A DNA stretch of 64,000 nt from Eleusine coracana subsp. coracana (Eukaryota; Streptophyta; Magnoliopsida; Poales; Poaceae), in contig CM064421.1 in assembly GCA_032690845.1 (NCBI GenBank), positions 36,694,963 to 36,758,962 of the forward strand, read 5' to 3'. The first letter of the stretch is position 1, and each line of letters begins with the position of its first letter. Below, one piece after another: positions 45,871 through 59,170 of this stretch. The position numbers and the translations under genes were made by a program. The notes under the pieces are model-generated. The model was given only the letters and a program-made list of their open reading frames with translations. It did no database searches and was not told the DNA's origin.

Positions 45871-46129
45871 CTCTCTTTTCTCTGTTCCGAACGAAACGGC
45901 GAAAGCTGCTTTCTCTCTGTAAGAAGCTTGGAAAGCTGCTTGCGTTTCGATCATGGGGAGAGAGAGAGGTCGGGGGCTCGCAGTTTTATGGCCCCCGCGA
46001 CTCCGTTCTGCACGCGAACACGAGTCCGAGGAGGAGCATGATTTCACTGCTTGCTGTGATCGAGTCGGGAATCGCAGGTTGCCAAGGTCCGGCTCCGAAA
46101 AGGAGTGGAAGCCCAGTAACTCACGCTCA

Positions 46130-46292
46130 CAGCCCAGATTATCGATTGCCGGCCTATTCAATGTCCAGCCCAATAACGGAATAGTTCAGTCCAGTACGGC
46201 CCAAAATAGAAACGAGCACCCCAGCCTTTTCAAAGTCCAGCCCAAACTCTACCTATAAGAGAGAGTCACCTCGCAGTCCTCGCGAACCCTAG
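46130..46292 (+). promoter_or_regulatory. RPL21 promoter with repeated GGCCCA/AGCCCA (site II) elements
   Basis: At least four site II-type motifs (A/G)GCCCA occur in about 120 bp (about 46131, 46169, 46198 and 46239), followed by CTATAAGAG at about 46253 as a TATA-like box and an AACCCTAG telo-box-like motif at 46285. This combination is typical of plant ribosomal-protein gene promoters. The region lies between RPL21 and the head-to-head CDC48 copy. Confidence 0.6.
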
Positions 46293-46355
46293 CGCCGCAC
46301 ACTCTCCCGCCGCCGCCGCCCAGTCGCAGGAAGGAGCACCAGGAGGAGGAGGAAG

Positions 46356-47803
46356 ATGCCGGCGGGGCACGGTCTGCGGGCGCGCACGCGCGACACCTTC
46401 TCGCGCCCGTTCCGCAAGAAGGGGTACATCCCGCTCACGACGTACCTGCGCACCTACAAGATCGGCGACTACGTCGACGTCAAGGTGAACGGCGCCGTCC
46501 ACAAGGGCATGCCGCACAAGTTCTACCACGGCCGCACCGGACGCGTCTGGAACGTCACCAAGCGTGCCATCGGCGTCGAGATCAACAAGCAGGTATGGCT
46601 AGCAGATGCCATGGCATCTTTTCTCTACTTCTCGTTTCGTGGCCTAGATCTGATTGTTATAACGTAGTGTAGCTTTAGGCCTAGTTGTGCAACTGAAACC
46701 ATTTTGATGCAACTGATTCAGGAATCGTGGTACCTGTTAAATCCTGGTTCGATGTTGTTTTACTGTAAACAGCTCTGTAAAAATCATTTTATACGCCTCC
46801 TAATTCTTGAGATAGGCAGTCTTGCACTCTTGCCTGATAGGGACGCTGTTTAGGAGCTCTTCCTCTGTAATGGCGCCTAGGTTTTTTGAGCTGCGCTTAC
46901 AAATATTCAGGTCTCTTGTTATGCGCTCGGGAAAAATCTCATTCCAATTTTTATATATTTGGCTATCCAACTTGAGTCATGTTAAGTGACACTAACAGTA
47001 CTGAGCACCATCATAAGCCCCTCATTTGACTTGCATTGAATCTATCGACTTCTGTAGTTTATACCTGGTCATCTTCCTGTTAACGTGGAACCTTGGAGAT
47101 TCATCTTGGTTCTGGTTTATAGTATTTTTGGTAGGCTATCCCTTGTTTGCCCTAGGCCGAGCGCTTACCCCTTCAGCCATGGGGTGGCGTGGTATTCCAC
47201 GAGAGAGGGTATTGTGGCACACGTTATACGTGTGATGGGCATACATCAAAATTTGTCATTCTGGCTTCTCTTCTGTGTAAGATGCAGTAAAGGGAGGCTG
47301 TTTGGATGATACAAACCTAAATACTTGATGCTGTTTTTCTTCTGTTTACTAACAAGTCAGCCTACTTATTACCTATTACAAGTAGCCCTGCCATTTTACT
47401 GTCTGTTTGGATGCATCCATTTGTTGTTGAATGTGTTGGTTATTTTTTCATGCTACTTGAACTAGGGACACAACCTTCATGCTACTTGAACTGGGGACAC
47501 AACCTTTTTGTGCTTATTTCTTAACTTTTTTCTTTGATCATTTAGGTTAATGGCCGCATCATCCGCAAGAGAATCCATGTCCGTGTGGAGCATGTTCAGC
47601 CCTCCAGGTGCACCGAGGAGTTCCGCCTGCGGAAAGCCAAGAACGACCAGCTGAAGGCTGATGCCAAGGCCCGTGGTGAGGTGATCAGCACCAAGAGGCA
47701 GCCAGAAGGACCTAAGCCTGGCTTCATGGTTGAGGGTGCTACACTTGAGACAGTTACTCCTATTCCGTATGATGTGGTCAATGATCTCAAGGGCGGGTAC
47801 TAG
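46356..47803 (+). CDS. RPL21: 60S ribosomal protein eL21 (L21)
   Basis: Cytosolic large-subunit ribosomal protein eL21. Two exons, 46356-46592 and 47546-47803, total 495 nt, 164 aa, the normal size for this family. It starts MPAGHGLRARTRDTFSRPFR and continues RTYKIGDYVDVKVNGAVHKG, MPHKFYHGRTGRVWNVTKRA and NGRIIRKRIHVRVEHVQPSR. The terminus reads TPIPYDVVNDLKGGY. The intron is 953 bp with clean GT-AG borders (AACAAGCAG|GTATGG; TTTAG|GTTAAT). All residues look intact. It is probably one of a small multigene family. The upstream site II and telo-box-like elements fit growth-linked expression. Confidence 0.97.
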
Positions 47804-50131
47804 ATGCTTGTTTTTGAGGAGAGCTTAAGCCAATTAGCATCTGCTTGTCTGAATATTTTTGGTACTGGTTAGTTTGTTTTGTTGCCTTGAGCATGGAACC
47901 TATGTGGCTACTGGTTAACACTAAAGATTTGCTGTTAATTCCATCCTTTCACCCTTCCCCTTGCCTTAGTGAACTTGCCTTGTATTTATCTGAAGTATGA
48001 TGATCCATGTGAACTGCGGTTTCTTAAATTTCACGAATGGTTGAATGTTGAGCGTTGAAAATTTAATGCCAAGTCTTTTTGAGGCGTGAATTACAGGAGT
48101 CGCGGATTATGGTGGCTACAGTTGGTATGAAGATGGTATTAGATTTATTGGGATATGGTCTTCTGAAACGTGAAGCTACCATTTTGCATGATTACACCAC
48201 TAATCGAAGCCATCTCTTGAATTTTCTGCCATTTGTGGTTCCTTCGTATGATACTTCCAAGTGCATAATGGCATCGGGTACCCGACAACGCGTTGCTCCA
48301 GTTGTGAACGAGCTTTCTTTCAGTTTTCAAACGGAAGGGGGCTGATAAATGGTGAAGAATAGGTGATACCTAGTTTCCGACGGACAAGCTGCAAAATGGC
48401 GAAGAATAGGTGACACCTGTAACATATGATTGTTTTCACTAGGCGCGAGCTAAGATTGGCCGCCAGTACGTGTTCATGCTCTGTACACTGAGACTCTGTG
48501 ACCACAAAACAGATGTTGGCTACTATCCAGTTTGGATTTGAGCTAATTTGAGGATGAGATTCAGATACCTTACAGCAGGACAAAGGGTGGGACGCGTGGA
48601 TGTCTTCCGTCCAAATCGTCCTCCCACACGCATGTTTCGAGTGCCAAGTTTAAAAAAACTTACCTGTCGAGAAAGACGGCATTATATTAAGAAGAAGAGC
48701 TCCTCTTGTAGGTTAAAAAAACTCGAAATCCCCTCTCCAACCATATATAGAGACTCAGCTGATCATATAAACTATAGCGCGAGTCTTTACCTATACTTTG
48801 CCATGAGTCGCGAGTGCCAAGTTTAGATGTGTGCGGACTGCTGAACGCATATTTGGCGCTAACCGTCGCATCGCTTTGTCTGTTTTTGGCTGTCATTATG
48901 CTACTTCGCTATTTTTGAGAGATGCTGCGGGCAACATTTGCATCATGCGTTTCTGGACTCGAGAGAATATGGCGTGCATCTCGCAGGAACCAGAGGAAAC
49001 GGGAAGGTTTCTCGCGAAAACGAACTTGAAGTGCGCCACAATCTGTGTTGAGCAGACTGCAGACTGGACGCACTTGAGCCGATGACGATCATGATCCAAA
49101 TAAAACCCAAGACTAGTTGCATCATGCTCCAAATCGTTCACCTCACGGTGCAGCACGACGCATACAAAAGTAGCAGGTAGCAGGTATCTGAGGTACGTGA
49201 CACGGTGACAGAAAGCAAACCGAGCCACCTTGTGTCAACGATAACCCGTGACAAGGAAAATTCACTGGCTACCTGTTTGACAACAATGAACTCGTCTTAA
49301 ATTGGAGCAAATTCGACCTTTCTTTATGGCATTCATGTGCACTGAAGTTCCAACAATGTGGGGAGGTATCGGCCAAACCGTCGAAATATCATCACTGATT
49401 TGAGCTGCGTGCGGACCATGGCCACTGGTTTGGGCGGATTAGAAGTCGACCTGTCAACCGTCACGCACGTGATGATGATCCTTTTCCGCAGCATAGACAA
49501 ATTGGCATGGATACTGAAATCATCTATGGACTTTTAATTGAAGAAAAGAAGAGGCTTCAACGGAATCATGAGCCGGTGTCGCACGGCTCCAGTTGCCAGG
49601 ATCGGAGTGGTCGCCTCATTGGATGTGTACAAAGTTGCAGGCATGTGACACCCTGAGAAGTCGGAAAGCAATTGTCCAGCCGACCATGGCTATGGACCGC
49701 AGTGGCCAAGCCGTGATCACAAACCACGAAATCACCAGCCGTAGCCCGTAGGAGTAGATTTTTTTTTTATGTTGTTCAGATTACAAAATGAGAATGCAAC
49801 GTGCGAAACTCGACGATCGGAACCATCTCTACCGTTCGCTCCATGTCCATGGTAGATTATGGGGATGGCATCTGGACTGCACGGCGTCCCGCCAAAACCG
49901 TCCAGACACTGTACCCTGTCCTCGCTTGGGGGGACACGCGTCGCGCACCCACCAGCCCTATCTCCACGGGTGCCAGCAGACGTGGCCCGCGCGCGCCGTC
50001 CGCGACAACCCACGACGACGCGTCGAGGCCGGTTCACGCGCCCGCCGCCCATCATGGCCCTCTCCCTCCGTTTACCGCCTCACGTTCCCTTCACCGGCGC
50101 ACACTGCGCCACGTCGCCCGGGCGCCATCCT
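47804..50131. other. Intergenic between RPL21 and beta-amylase
   Basis: No gene is seen; the frames of up to 116 codons lack family resemblance. The first part holds the RPL21 3' UTR, the GC-rich last 300 bp the beta-amylase promoter. Confidence 0.5.
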
Positions 50132-50138
50132 TATTTAA
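50132..50138 (+). promoter_or_regulatory. Possible TATA element of the beta-amylase gene
   Basis: TATTTAA in a GC-rich setting about 250 bp before the ATG. The inferred leader contains CT-rich and AAG-repeat tracts (about 50310-50352). Confidence 0.5.
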
Positions 50139-50386
50139 CCCCGGCGCCCCTCCTCATTCCCCTCGTCCTGTAATAATAATAACCCCGATATCTCAGATCG
50201 TCGCAGCTGAGGGTTCCCGGAACCAAATCCATTTCCAGACACAACCCAAGATCCATTTCAATCTTTTTTCTTGGTGATCAATTAGTCGCAACGTTGCGTT
50301 ATTAATCAATCAATCTCTCTCTCTCTCCAAGAAGAAGAAGAAGAAGAAGGAGAAGCTAGGCTAGCTTGCATCGATCAGTCATCGCC

Positions 50387-53085
50387 ATGGCGCTCAACCT
50401 TGCCCACCAGACCGGCGCGGCGGCGGCCGTGGCAGCCGCGGCACCGTCAGGTCCCCGCACCGCCGTGGTCGCGGCAGCCGCCACCGTCGCGCCGCCGGCG
50501 GCATCCCCGTCACCGGCGTCGGGGCTGCAGCTGCAGACGATGTCGGTGGACCCCGCGACCTCCTCTCAGTCCCCGGATGTGAAGCCGGATCTGGCCATGG
50601 CGTGCCAGGCGCTGGTGGAGAACATCCCGGCGGAGACGGAGCACCCCGACGTGGCCGGGGAGGCGAAGAGCAAGGCCGGAGTGCCGGTGTTCGTGATGAT
50701 GCCGCTGGACACGGTGCGCAAGGACGGCAACGCCCTGAACCGGAGGAAGGCGGTGGAGGCGAGCCTGGCGGCGCTCAAGAGCGCCGGGGTGGAGGGCATC
50801 ATGGTGGACGTGTGGTGGGGTATCGCTGAGGCCGAGGGGCCAGGGCGGTACAACTTCAACGGATACATGGAGCTCATGGAGATGGCCAAGAAGACCGGAC
50901 TCAAGGTCCAGGCCGTCATGTCATTCCACCAGTGCGGCGGCAACGTCGGCGACTCAGTCACGTAAGTACATCATGCTCTTTATTTCTTCTTCTGCTGCTG
51001 CTCCTTTTTTTTTTCTTTATCGTGTTCTTGTTCTCTACGTACATTTTTTTTGTAGTTTCGATCATGTGCCTTGTTTATTGAACATCTCTCGAATCCACTG
51101 GAACACGATCATTTCTGAATGCATGTAATAAATAAGTTTTTAAAATGCACCTTTCCTCCTCGCTGCTGTCATCAGTATCCTGATGTGGAGAACTGTCGAA
51201 GTCACCGGCTCCTTTGCGTGTCGAAAAAGATCTCCACCTTTTTTTTTTCTTCTTCTTTCCCTGAACCTTTACCGGGAGTATGGGATCCTGTGACGCACCT
51301 CGACATGGGTGTTGCCACGTGAGCCGGTGAGCCCATTTACCACCGCAAGTGCACCTTTCATTATTTCTCCAGATAATGGCCTTCCATACAATATAGTATA
51401 AAAAAAAGGGGAGTCCTTTCATTGGCTGGACGGTGCTGGGGCCCGCACTTCCATGGCTGCTTGCCGGCTGTGCATGTGGCTCCCCGTGAGATTGGCGATC
51501 AAATGTTCAGACTCCAGAGACCGCAGCCTCGTGCGATTGCCTTTTAGTTTCAGTACATGTGATCAATCCTGTTGGGCGGATGGGTCGTAGTCAACTTCAT
51601 TAGCATGTTGATCCTCCACCTTGATGCCATTAGGAGTACGTTGGAGCCGTGTTTTGTTGATGAAATTTTAGGCACGACAGGAATAATGTGAGCAGCGAAC
51701 TGAACATGCTGACGAGGTTATTGCAATGAACTGTGTGCAGCATACCACTTCCGAAATGGGTTTTGGAGGAGATGGACAAGGACCAGGACCTGGCCTACAC
51801 CGACCGGTCGGGCCGCCGCAACTACGAGTACGTCTCGCTCGGCTGCGACACCACGCCCGTGCTCAAGGGCCGCACCCCCATCCAGTGCTACGCCGACTTC
51901 ATGCGCGCGTTCCGCGACCACTTCGCCACATACATGGGCAACACCATCGTCGTACGTCTCCGCCCCCCCCCCCCCCCCCCCCCCTTTTTTTTTTCCCCCA
52001 CCGGATTCGAGCATATCATCGTCGTTCCTTGCTTGTACTGACCTTCCCATGTGTATCAATTAATCACCGTATGTATGTGCAGGAGATCCAAGTTGGCATG
52101 GGTCCGGCCGGCGAGCTCCGCTACCCGTCGTACCCGGAGAGCAACGGCACCTGGGCGTTCCCTGGCATCGGCGAGTTCCAGTGCTATGACAGGGTATGCA
52201 TCAATATAATTGCTTGTTTCTGATTCCTTGTATACAGTTTATTCCTCCTTTGCATTGGTAGACTGATGATGGGAATCGATTATCGAACAGTACATGCTGA
52301 GCAGCTTGAAGGCCGCGGCTGAGTCCGTGGGTAAGCCGGAGTGGGGCAACGCTGGGCCCGGTGACTCCGGCAGCTACAAGGACTGGCCCGAGGACACACC
52401 CTTCTTCAGGCGCGAGGGCGGGTGGAACACCGAGTACGGCGAGTTCTTCATGAGCTGGTACTCGCAGATGCTCCTTGAGCACGGCGAGCGCATCCTGTCC
52501 GCGGCGTCGTCCGTGTTCACGGGCACCCCGGGGGTGAAGATCTCGGTGAAGGTGGCCGGCATCCACTGGCACTACGGCACCCGGTCCCACGCGGCGGAGC
52601 TCACGGCGGGCTACTACAACACGCGGCACCACGACGGGTACCTCCCCATCGCGCGGATGCTGGGCCGCCACGGCGCCGTGCTCAACTTCACGTGCGTCGA
52701 GATGCGGGACCACGAGCAGCCGCAGGACGCGCAGTGCCGGCCCGAGGCGCTCGTGCAGCAGGTGGCCGCCGCGGCCCGGGACGCCGGCGTCGGCCTGGCG
52801 GGCGAGAACGCGCTGCCCAGGTACGACGAGACGGCCCACGACCAGGTGGTGGCCACCGCCGCCGAGAAGGCCCAGGAGGAGCGCATGGTGGCATTCACCT
52901 ACCTCCGCATGGGCCCCGATCTGTTCCAGCCCGACAACTGGCGCCGCTTCGCCGCATTCGTCAAGCGCATGTCGGAGTCCGGCGCCAGGGACATGTGCCG
53001 GGAGCAGGTGGAGCGGGAGGCCTCCGGCGTCGCGCACGCCACCGGGCCGCTCGTGCAGGAGGCGGCCGTCGCGCTCAGCAACTGA
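50387..53085 (+). CDS. Beta-amylase, plastid-type (GH14, BAM3/BAM1-like)
   Basis: Exo-acting starch hydrolase releasing maltose from non-reducing ends, likely in the plastid during transitory-starch breakdown. Four exons: 50387-50961, 51741-51951, 52083-52193, 52291-53085; 1692 nt, 563 aa. The first ~85 residues are Ala/Pro/Ser-rich without acidic residues at the start, as in a plastid transit peptide. GH14 blocks follow: VPVFVMMPLDTVRKDGNALN, GVEGIMVDVWWGIAEAEGPG, QAVMSFHQCGGNVGD (substrate loop), GMGPAGELRYPSYPE with the general acid Glu273, WHYGTRSHAAELTAGYYNTR, and LAGENALPRYD with the general base Glu471. All are intact. The start ATG is in GCCATGGCG context. Exon structure and domain length (about 475 aa of catalytic sequence) fit the chloroplast BAM3 type, but BAM1 cannot be excluded. 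Confidence 0.93.
51963..51994 (+). repeat. Poly-C/poly-T tract in beta-amylase intron 2
   Basis: 22 C followed by 10 T, just after the exon 2 donor. Homopolymer length is uncertain. Confidence 0.9.
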
Positions 53086-54234
53086 TTCGTGAGTCTCTCT
53101 CGTTGCCTCTAGACACGGTGATGATATACTAAGACAACTATCGTAGCTGCTGCATGCACCGATGATCTCGCGTACGTCTGCTCTTCGATTGTAAGAGCAG
53201 GACGCTGCGATATAGAGTGGCGACCTCGTGGTAAGTAACTAGTAGTTGCCACGTCTCGAGCTCTCTGATGATGCCGCTTAATTTGTTGGCGTCGCTCAAA
53301 AGCTCGCAGAAGATTGATCTGTGATGTGTACTGCCGCTACTATCCTACAAAATGTATGGAGGAACTCGTGACTTGTAATACTATATCATTTAACGAGGAA
53401 GAAAAATTATCAAGTGTATGCGTCTTGTTCACTGTTTGGTATTCAGCATAGCCTATGCCATCTTCTGCTTCCGATCTGCCGCCGTATATGAGTCTGCCTC
53501 CGCTTCTATTCAAAGCGGACCGCCACTGTCACAAGGATTACTTTCAATTCAACTCCTTGCCTTCCACTCGCTTTCTAAATTACTTCAAAGGAAGTTATTT
53601 CCTAAGCACTGCGATGTAGCTGCACAGCTACTAAAAAAAGTCACCATTGGTAACCGGTCGACTTATAGGTAATCGGTTCGGATTGGTTTTTTGATTAATC
53701 GGATTAACTGATCGGTTAACTCTAGTTATTTTAACCATGGTTATCAAAGCCCTTCGTAGCTTCCATTTCCATCACGGTAAGCTTATGAGTACTCCTTTAT
53801 TAAGGACGTGACTGGGTACCTGCAAATAAGAGAATCAAGCCCATTAAATGCAGCCTACTCGTGTTTGGATGCCTGGACCTTCATTGAGCCTGATCCGACC
53901 GATGAGATCTGGTACTCAGGCTGGCTTCCGGGATGCGTTTTTTTTTTAGAGTTTGGCTGGCACGGTATGAGAGAGTAGGCAGCAAATGAGAATTGCAATG
54001 CAATTTAAAAACCAATCACCATCTTCAACTAGCCTGGCTGGCTCAAACATTGGTGAATCTGGTTGGCTGGATCCTCATTCAAGCTAGGCTCCGTGGAGCA
54101 ACCAACCAACCACATCCTAAGAAAAAAGACTGTAGAGGAAAATGACTGTATAGTGTAGAGGAGATATCAAGAAAAACGAATTTCAGCAGGTGGCTATTGC
54201 GCAGATACATTCTCCCTCATGGAAATGGGAGAGC
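53086..54234. other. Beta-amylase 3' flank, intergenic
   Basis: No gene is seen. The first part probably includes the 3' UTR. Around 53650-53730 there are repeated GATTAATCGG / GATCGGTTAAC motifs. Confidence 0.5.
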
Positions 54235-54739
54235 AGTGTTGTGACAGTCCTGACTTTTTGCAAAAAAAAATCTTCAAATAAAGGTCGATCCAGTGTTTGC
54301 AAAATACACAATTTTTTTCAAATAAAAGTATACCAACTTCATAATTTTTCTGAGGTGTAAATATGAAAATAAAATTTTAGAGAATTTTTCAGAATTTTCC
54401 TCAAAAGGATAACTGCCTTAAATAATTAAAACTATGCTAGAAAACAGTCTGTTTTTCCAGAATTTTAGAACATTTAGCAAGCAAAATTTGAACTTTTGCC
54501 ATTGACGAAAGTTGCTCAAAATATCTTCTTCTATTCACACAAAAATCTCTAGATTTTTCTGAGTTGAAGAAGACTTCGTCTTGACTGCAACAGTGAGAGG
54601 GAATGATTTTCAACTCGGCGGACCCACTTGTCACCCTCTTCCTCTTCCCATTGGTTAGAACCATCAGGAAGGCAATGAGCTGGCTTTTTCCAGACACTTA
54701 CCATGAGCCACTCCTCTCTTCTCCTCCTTAGCTTCTCTC

Positions 54740-57700
54740 CCAAGTATGACATCCCCTCCGGGATGACCAGGACCGTGTACAGGAGAACACTCAACGAAGC
54801 GAGTTATAACGGCACATACATTCTCACAAGCCCAAATATATAACATCATGGTATAATACAACCAGGTTTTCGAGAAGAATAGACAAGAGATTGCAGCGGA
54901 AAATATTTATTACAACAAAGATGTTTGAACTTAACAAAAGTTTGACCAACATTAAAACCAAGTTTTTAAAACCAAGTTTATTTCAACTTACTTTCTGAGA
55001 CACACCTAGCTTCCTATTCTTCCGGAGATGGAATACGTTCCCACTGAAGAGAACCTCCCTCCGGCAGCTGTCCTTCTTCCGGTTTGTTCTCTGACCATCC
55101 AAAGGAGTTTGGCTCCTCACCTATCAAAATAATAAGTCGAACAAACCCTGAGTATCTAATATACTCCGCAAGACTAACCCGTCAATGTGGCTCGCTAAGG
55201 CCGACCTCTAAAATGCTTAGGCCTTTGGCTGGTGGGTTCACTCAGACTTGCGAAAGACAGCTCTTACTAATGGATAGCTATTTTCAAATTTTAGCTCAAG
55301 ATTATGTTCATTAATAACAAGGTTTGCTTACTGCAGCTATTTACAATCATAAATTATCAAGCAAATCTAAATAATTTTAAATAATCCTTCTCCTTCTCGT
55401 TACCCTCAATTATCTCCATTCGCGTCAAGCGAACAAGTGGTACTCATTGCTGCGAGGGACAGCGATTCGAATCAATTTCTACCAGCTGGGTAAAAACCCG
55501 ACTACATGACATATACGCACTGCATTGGTCATATATGACAACTTTTCCCACTAACTCCAACCAGAGGTTGATCCGTTTTCAACTTTCCCGGGAATATGGA
55601 GACCCCACTAGATACCCGTCCCAGACGTTATCCATGTGCGACCACCATTTCCCTCCCGTGAGATTTCAATCTCACTAACAGCCAGAAAAAGAAAGTTGGC
55701 TACGTCCTACCACTGAGGTAGTTAGGGTACATCAGCTTACTGGGTCCGATATACCAGCATGTAGACGGTACTGTTCAATACTTGTTCACGGAGCCGCCAA
55801 CAGTTGGTCCTAAGTTGACGCGGACGGGGCTACCACCTTGCAAGACCCAGTCTTTGCCCTTTCCTCTACGGGGCCCGTCCGGTCTCATCATCATCATCAT
55901 CATCTTTTATTCAAAATCTCAAGGTCTCATTCAACTTAAAGCCTCCATGCTTTAAGATTATCCTATACAGTACTACCGATAATCCTACGACATAAGCATA
56001 GCGCCTATCGTGCTACCTGTACCTGTATAGGGTAAACACATCATAGGATTCGGTAGTGATGCAGGTGGGTGTCAATCAATTCCTGGAACCTAATGCACAG
56101 ACATGACCCGACTGACTGTGAATAAAAAAAGAATTTCAAAACATAGGTGGGATGCACCGGGGCTTGCCTTGAGTTTCGTTCGAAAATGACGATTCAGGTG
56201 CATGAGCAGTCTCAACAATTATTGCCTCGGGCCCACAGTCAGCAGATGGCCCGATGGTCTCGGATCCTATACGATTCGTTGATATAACGCAAGTTAGTAT
56301 TAACAATGCATGAAATATAATATGCAATGCATTGGAAAAGATAGCTCCAATAAATATTTAGATTAAGAATTTTAATTACTCTTGTCTGAAGTATTTCCTT
56401 CATGATAAGGATAATTAAGTCCATTAATGATAAGGGTTTAACATATTTTAATTCAAATTAATAACCCTTAATTATCCCACTTTTATATAAAATAAATCCA
56501 TTAACAAAATAAATATTAATTTAGAAAAATAAATTAAACAACAGTTAAAAGATAAATCTATAAACTTACTTAAATATTTAAAAACATATTAAAGATAATT
56601 TATAAACTTACTAGAAAATTATATAAAATAATTATTAAATTTTATTGCACAAAGTGGGAAAGGAATTTATTTAGAACTTAACAAAATTATTTTCAATATT
56701 TTGGGAAGTCTAATTTATTTTCTGGATTTTATTCAAACTTTGGAATTATCATTAATTGAAAAACCTGAGAAAAGAAAGAATAAAAGAAAACTGATTTCAG
56801 CCTTATGGGCTTTGGGCAGCCCAGCTGCTGCTGGATCCAGCCCAGCGGGGCAGCTGCGCAGCGCGGGGCACGGCACAGCTTACGGGCGGCCCACTCGGGC
56901 GGGACGCGGCCCAGTGTCGTGACGGCCTGGCCGGGCGAGGCGTGGTACGAGCGGGAGTGCGTGGGCTTGCGCGTGTGCGGTGGTAGCGTGGCCTGGCGGC
57001 CCAGTTGCATAAGCGCGGCCCGGCTCCAAAGAAAACTCTTCGAGCTTACGCGCGCGCGCTTCTGCCGGCAGAGCGCTGCTGCCGCCGGAGCGTGAGCTCG
57101 CTATCGAGCTCGGCTCGGCCAGCCAATGGAGGAAAGGGGCGGCGGTACCAGCAAGTGGCAGAGGAGATAAGGGCTACAACGATGAGCTAAATCACCGGGG
57201 CAACAATCTGACGGCTGGTGGTGACATGGCTTGGCAACGACAGCGGAGAAGAAGACGTGGGACAGAGGATTTATCTAGGGTCAAAATCGGTTGCAAAAGG
57301 TTCAAATCGAGTCATAGTTAAGTTAGACACCCTCCATTGCCCGGAATTGAGTTAATGTAAAAAGTAGTGATCGAATTTTGAAGAAGGACGGGAAGAGGTT
57401 GCCGGTGCTCACCGACGAAATTGACGGCGCTAAACTGTGGCCTTCGGCAGGAGACGGTGCTGGACGACCAAGGTAGGGTGGTGGGGTATTGCGCGACGGG
57501 GAGCGGTGTTGGCCGAGGAAGTCGACGGCGGAGAGTGGGCGCGGCGGTGTCGGCGGTGGCGAAGCAGAGGAGGTGGAAGGAACTGGGCGCGCGAGAGAGA
57601 GCGAGTGAAAGAGAAAAGAAAAGAGAAGAGAGGAGGCGGTAAAACCTTCTCCCCGAGCGACAACAGCGCCGGCGGGACCCGCGCGCAGGGCATCGTGGCG

Positions 57701-57855
57701 CCTCCGCCGCCCTCGCGCGCGCCAGCGCGACTCGGTCGCGGGCGGTGCGCGGCGGTAAAAGATCTGGAGCTGACGAGTGGGTCCGACGTGGCCCACCAAC
57801 AGTAAAGATATTTGAAATTTAATTTTTTTTTAAATAATGTGAATGTCACACCAAC
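54740..57855 (-). mobile_element. Nested solo LTR of the same family, minus strand
   Basis: Read on the minus strand, it starts TGTGACATTCACATT at 57850 and ends GGAGGGGATGTCATA at 54745, about 3.1 kb. It is flanked by CCAAG (54740-54744) and CCAAC (57851-57855), a 4/5 match for a 5-bp duplication. The outer LTR resumes on both sides with CTCTCTTCTCCTCCTTAGCT. Its sequence matches the outer LTR when inverted, for example GCAAGCCCCGGTGCA(T/C)CCCACC in both and a shared end CTTGTG(A/T)GAAT(G/A)TATGTGC. The frames of up to 158 codons in the GC-rich part (56.8-57.8 kb) are not genes. Confidence 0.75.
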
Positions 57856-59029
57856 TCTCTTCTCCTCCTTAGCTTCTCTTCCAAGCCTCTTCTCCTCCTG
57901 AGCTTCTCTCCCAAGCCTAGCTAAGTCAAGGTCTTCATCGTATTCTATTTTTCTTCTTCTTTGCTCTCACTAAACCGGTCATGACCAAATTCCATTTGCT
58001 CCACCACCACCATTCATCTTGGCATGAGCTAGGGCTGCAAGAGGTTGCGCCTAGACCCGCCCCCCCCCCCCTCCATCCTTTCATGGTGTTGTTTTGGCTG
58101 ATACCTTGACGGGTCCAGTGAATCGATGTTTCTTCTACAACAACGATAACCTGACCCACCACCGTTTCTCCTCTGATTTCTCTTCCCTCAGTGAGTTCTA
58201 ATCCAATTCCTTTCTTTTGTAACTTTCTTACATCACTTAGCACCCACTTGAATCATCCACAGTGCAGTTCCATCACCAGAATCATCGAAAAGTGAGGTTT
58301 TCTAGCCACCGGCAACCTCCCCTGCAACTTCTCTATTCTGTTTTACTGTTCATAAGGTCGATTTCCGTCGGAGTCTGAAGCCAACCTTTTTCTACCCCTA
58401 TTTCGATTTCTTCTCTCCTCGTGAGTCTCGCTCCAAATCAGTTTTAAGGAATCTTCACAAGGTCCATGTGCATCTCGTGAGCAATTTTTGATGAAGAATC
58501 AATGGTCGTTCTTGGCAATTTTTTCGCAGGAGCCATTGCCACCGACGCCCTCCCAAGGTTCATCTCCCGCCGCCGCCTGCTGCCGTCTCTTCCGGTGAGC
58601 CTTCTGTCGTAGTTGACCCTACCTCTGCGTCCTCATCGCAGCGCCGTTGTGCGCGCGCGGGGGCGAGCCCGGGAGCTTCCTGGAGCTGGGCCGGGATCCC
58701 GTGCAAATGGGATGGGCCGCTATGCGGCTGGGCCGCCGAGTGGCCCATGAGGCCGAGTTAAAGTGGCCATTTCAATTTCCAGGATTTTACTTTTAAAATT
58801 AATTCTAGAATGAAAAAAAATCATAGCTAGTGTTTCAGACCTTCTAAAATCTTGGGACCAATTTTGTTAGGTTCCAAATAATTTTCTCTACCCTATTATA
58901 AAACAAAATTTAATATTTATTTTCTATTATTTTTAAGCATTTAATTGAGTATTTAAAAATTCCTAATGGTTATATAATTTCTTATTTCCTGATTTAAGGT
59001 TTATTTTTGTAATAGAGTTATTTTAATTT

Positions 59030-59170
59030 ATAATAGGGTAATTAAGGGTAATTAATTTTGATTAAGCATGTTAATCCCTTTTCATTCATAGGCTATTTCA
59101 ATTTATAATAGAGTAATTAAGAGTAATTAATTTTGATTAAGCATGTTAATCCCTTTTCATTCATAGGCTT
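59030..59170 (+). repeat. Imperfect tandem repeat inside the outer LTR
   Basis: Two copies, about 75 bp each, of ATTTATAATAG(G/A)GTAATTA...TAGGCT, sharing TTTTGATTAAGCATGTTAAT. This is a local duplication within the LTR; the inverted copy at 56.4 kb has only one unit. Confidence 0.75.

Noticed and set aside
52201..53037. A 278-codon frame antisense to beta-amylase exon 4
   Set aside because: It overlaps an exon that is certain from the GH14 motifs; the antisense protein has no domain and is explained by high GC content.
56805..57850. Frames of 92-158 codons in the GC-rich part of the inner LTR
   Set aside because: They overlap on both strands, have no recognisable domain, and sit inside a non-coding LTR.
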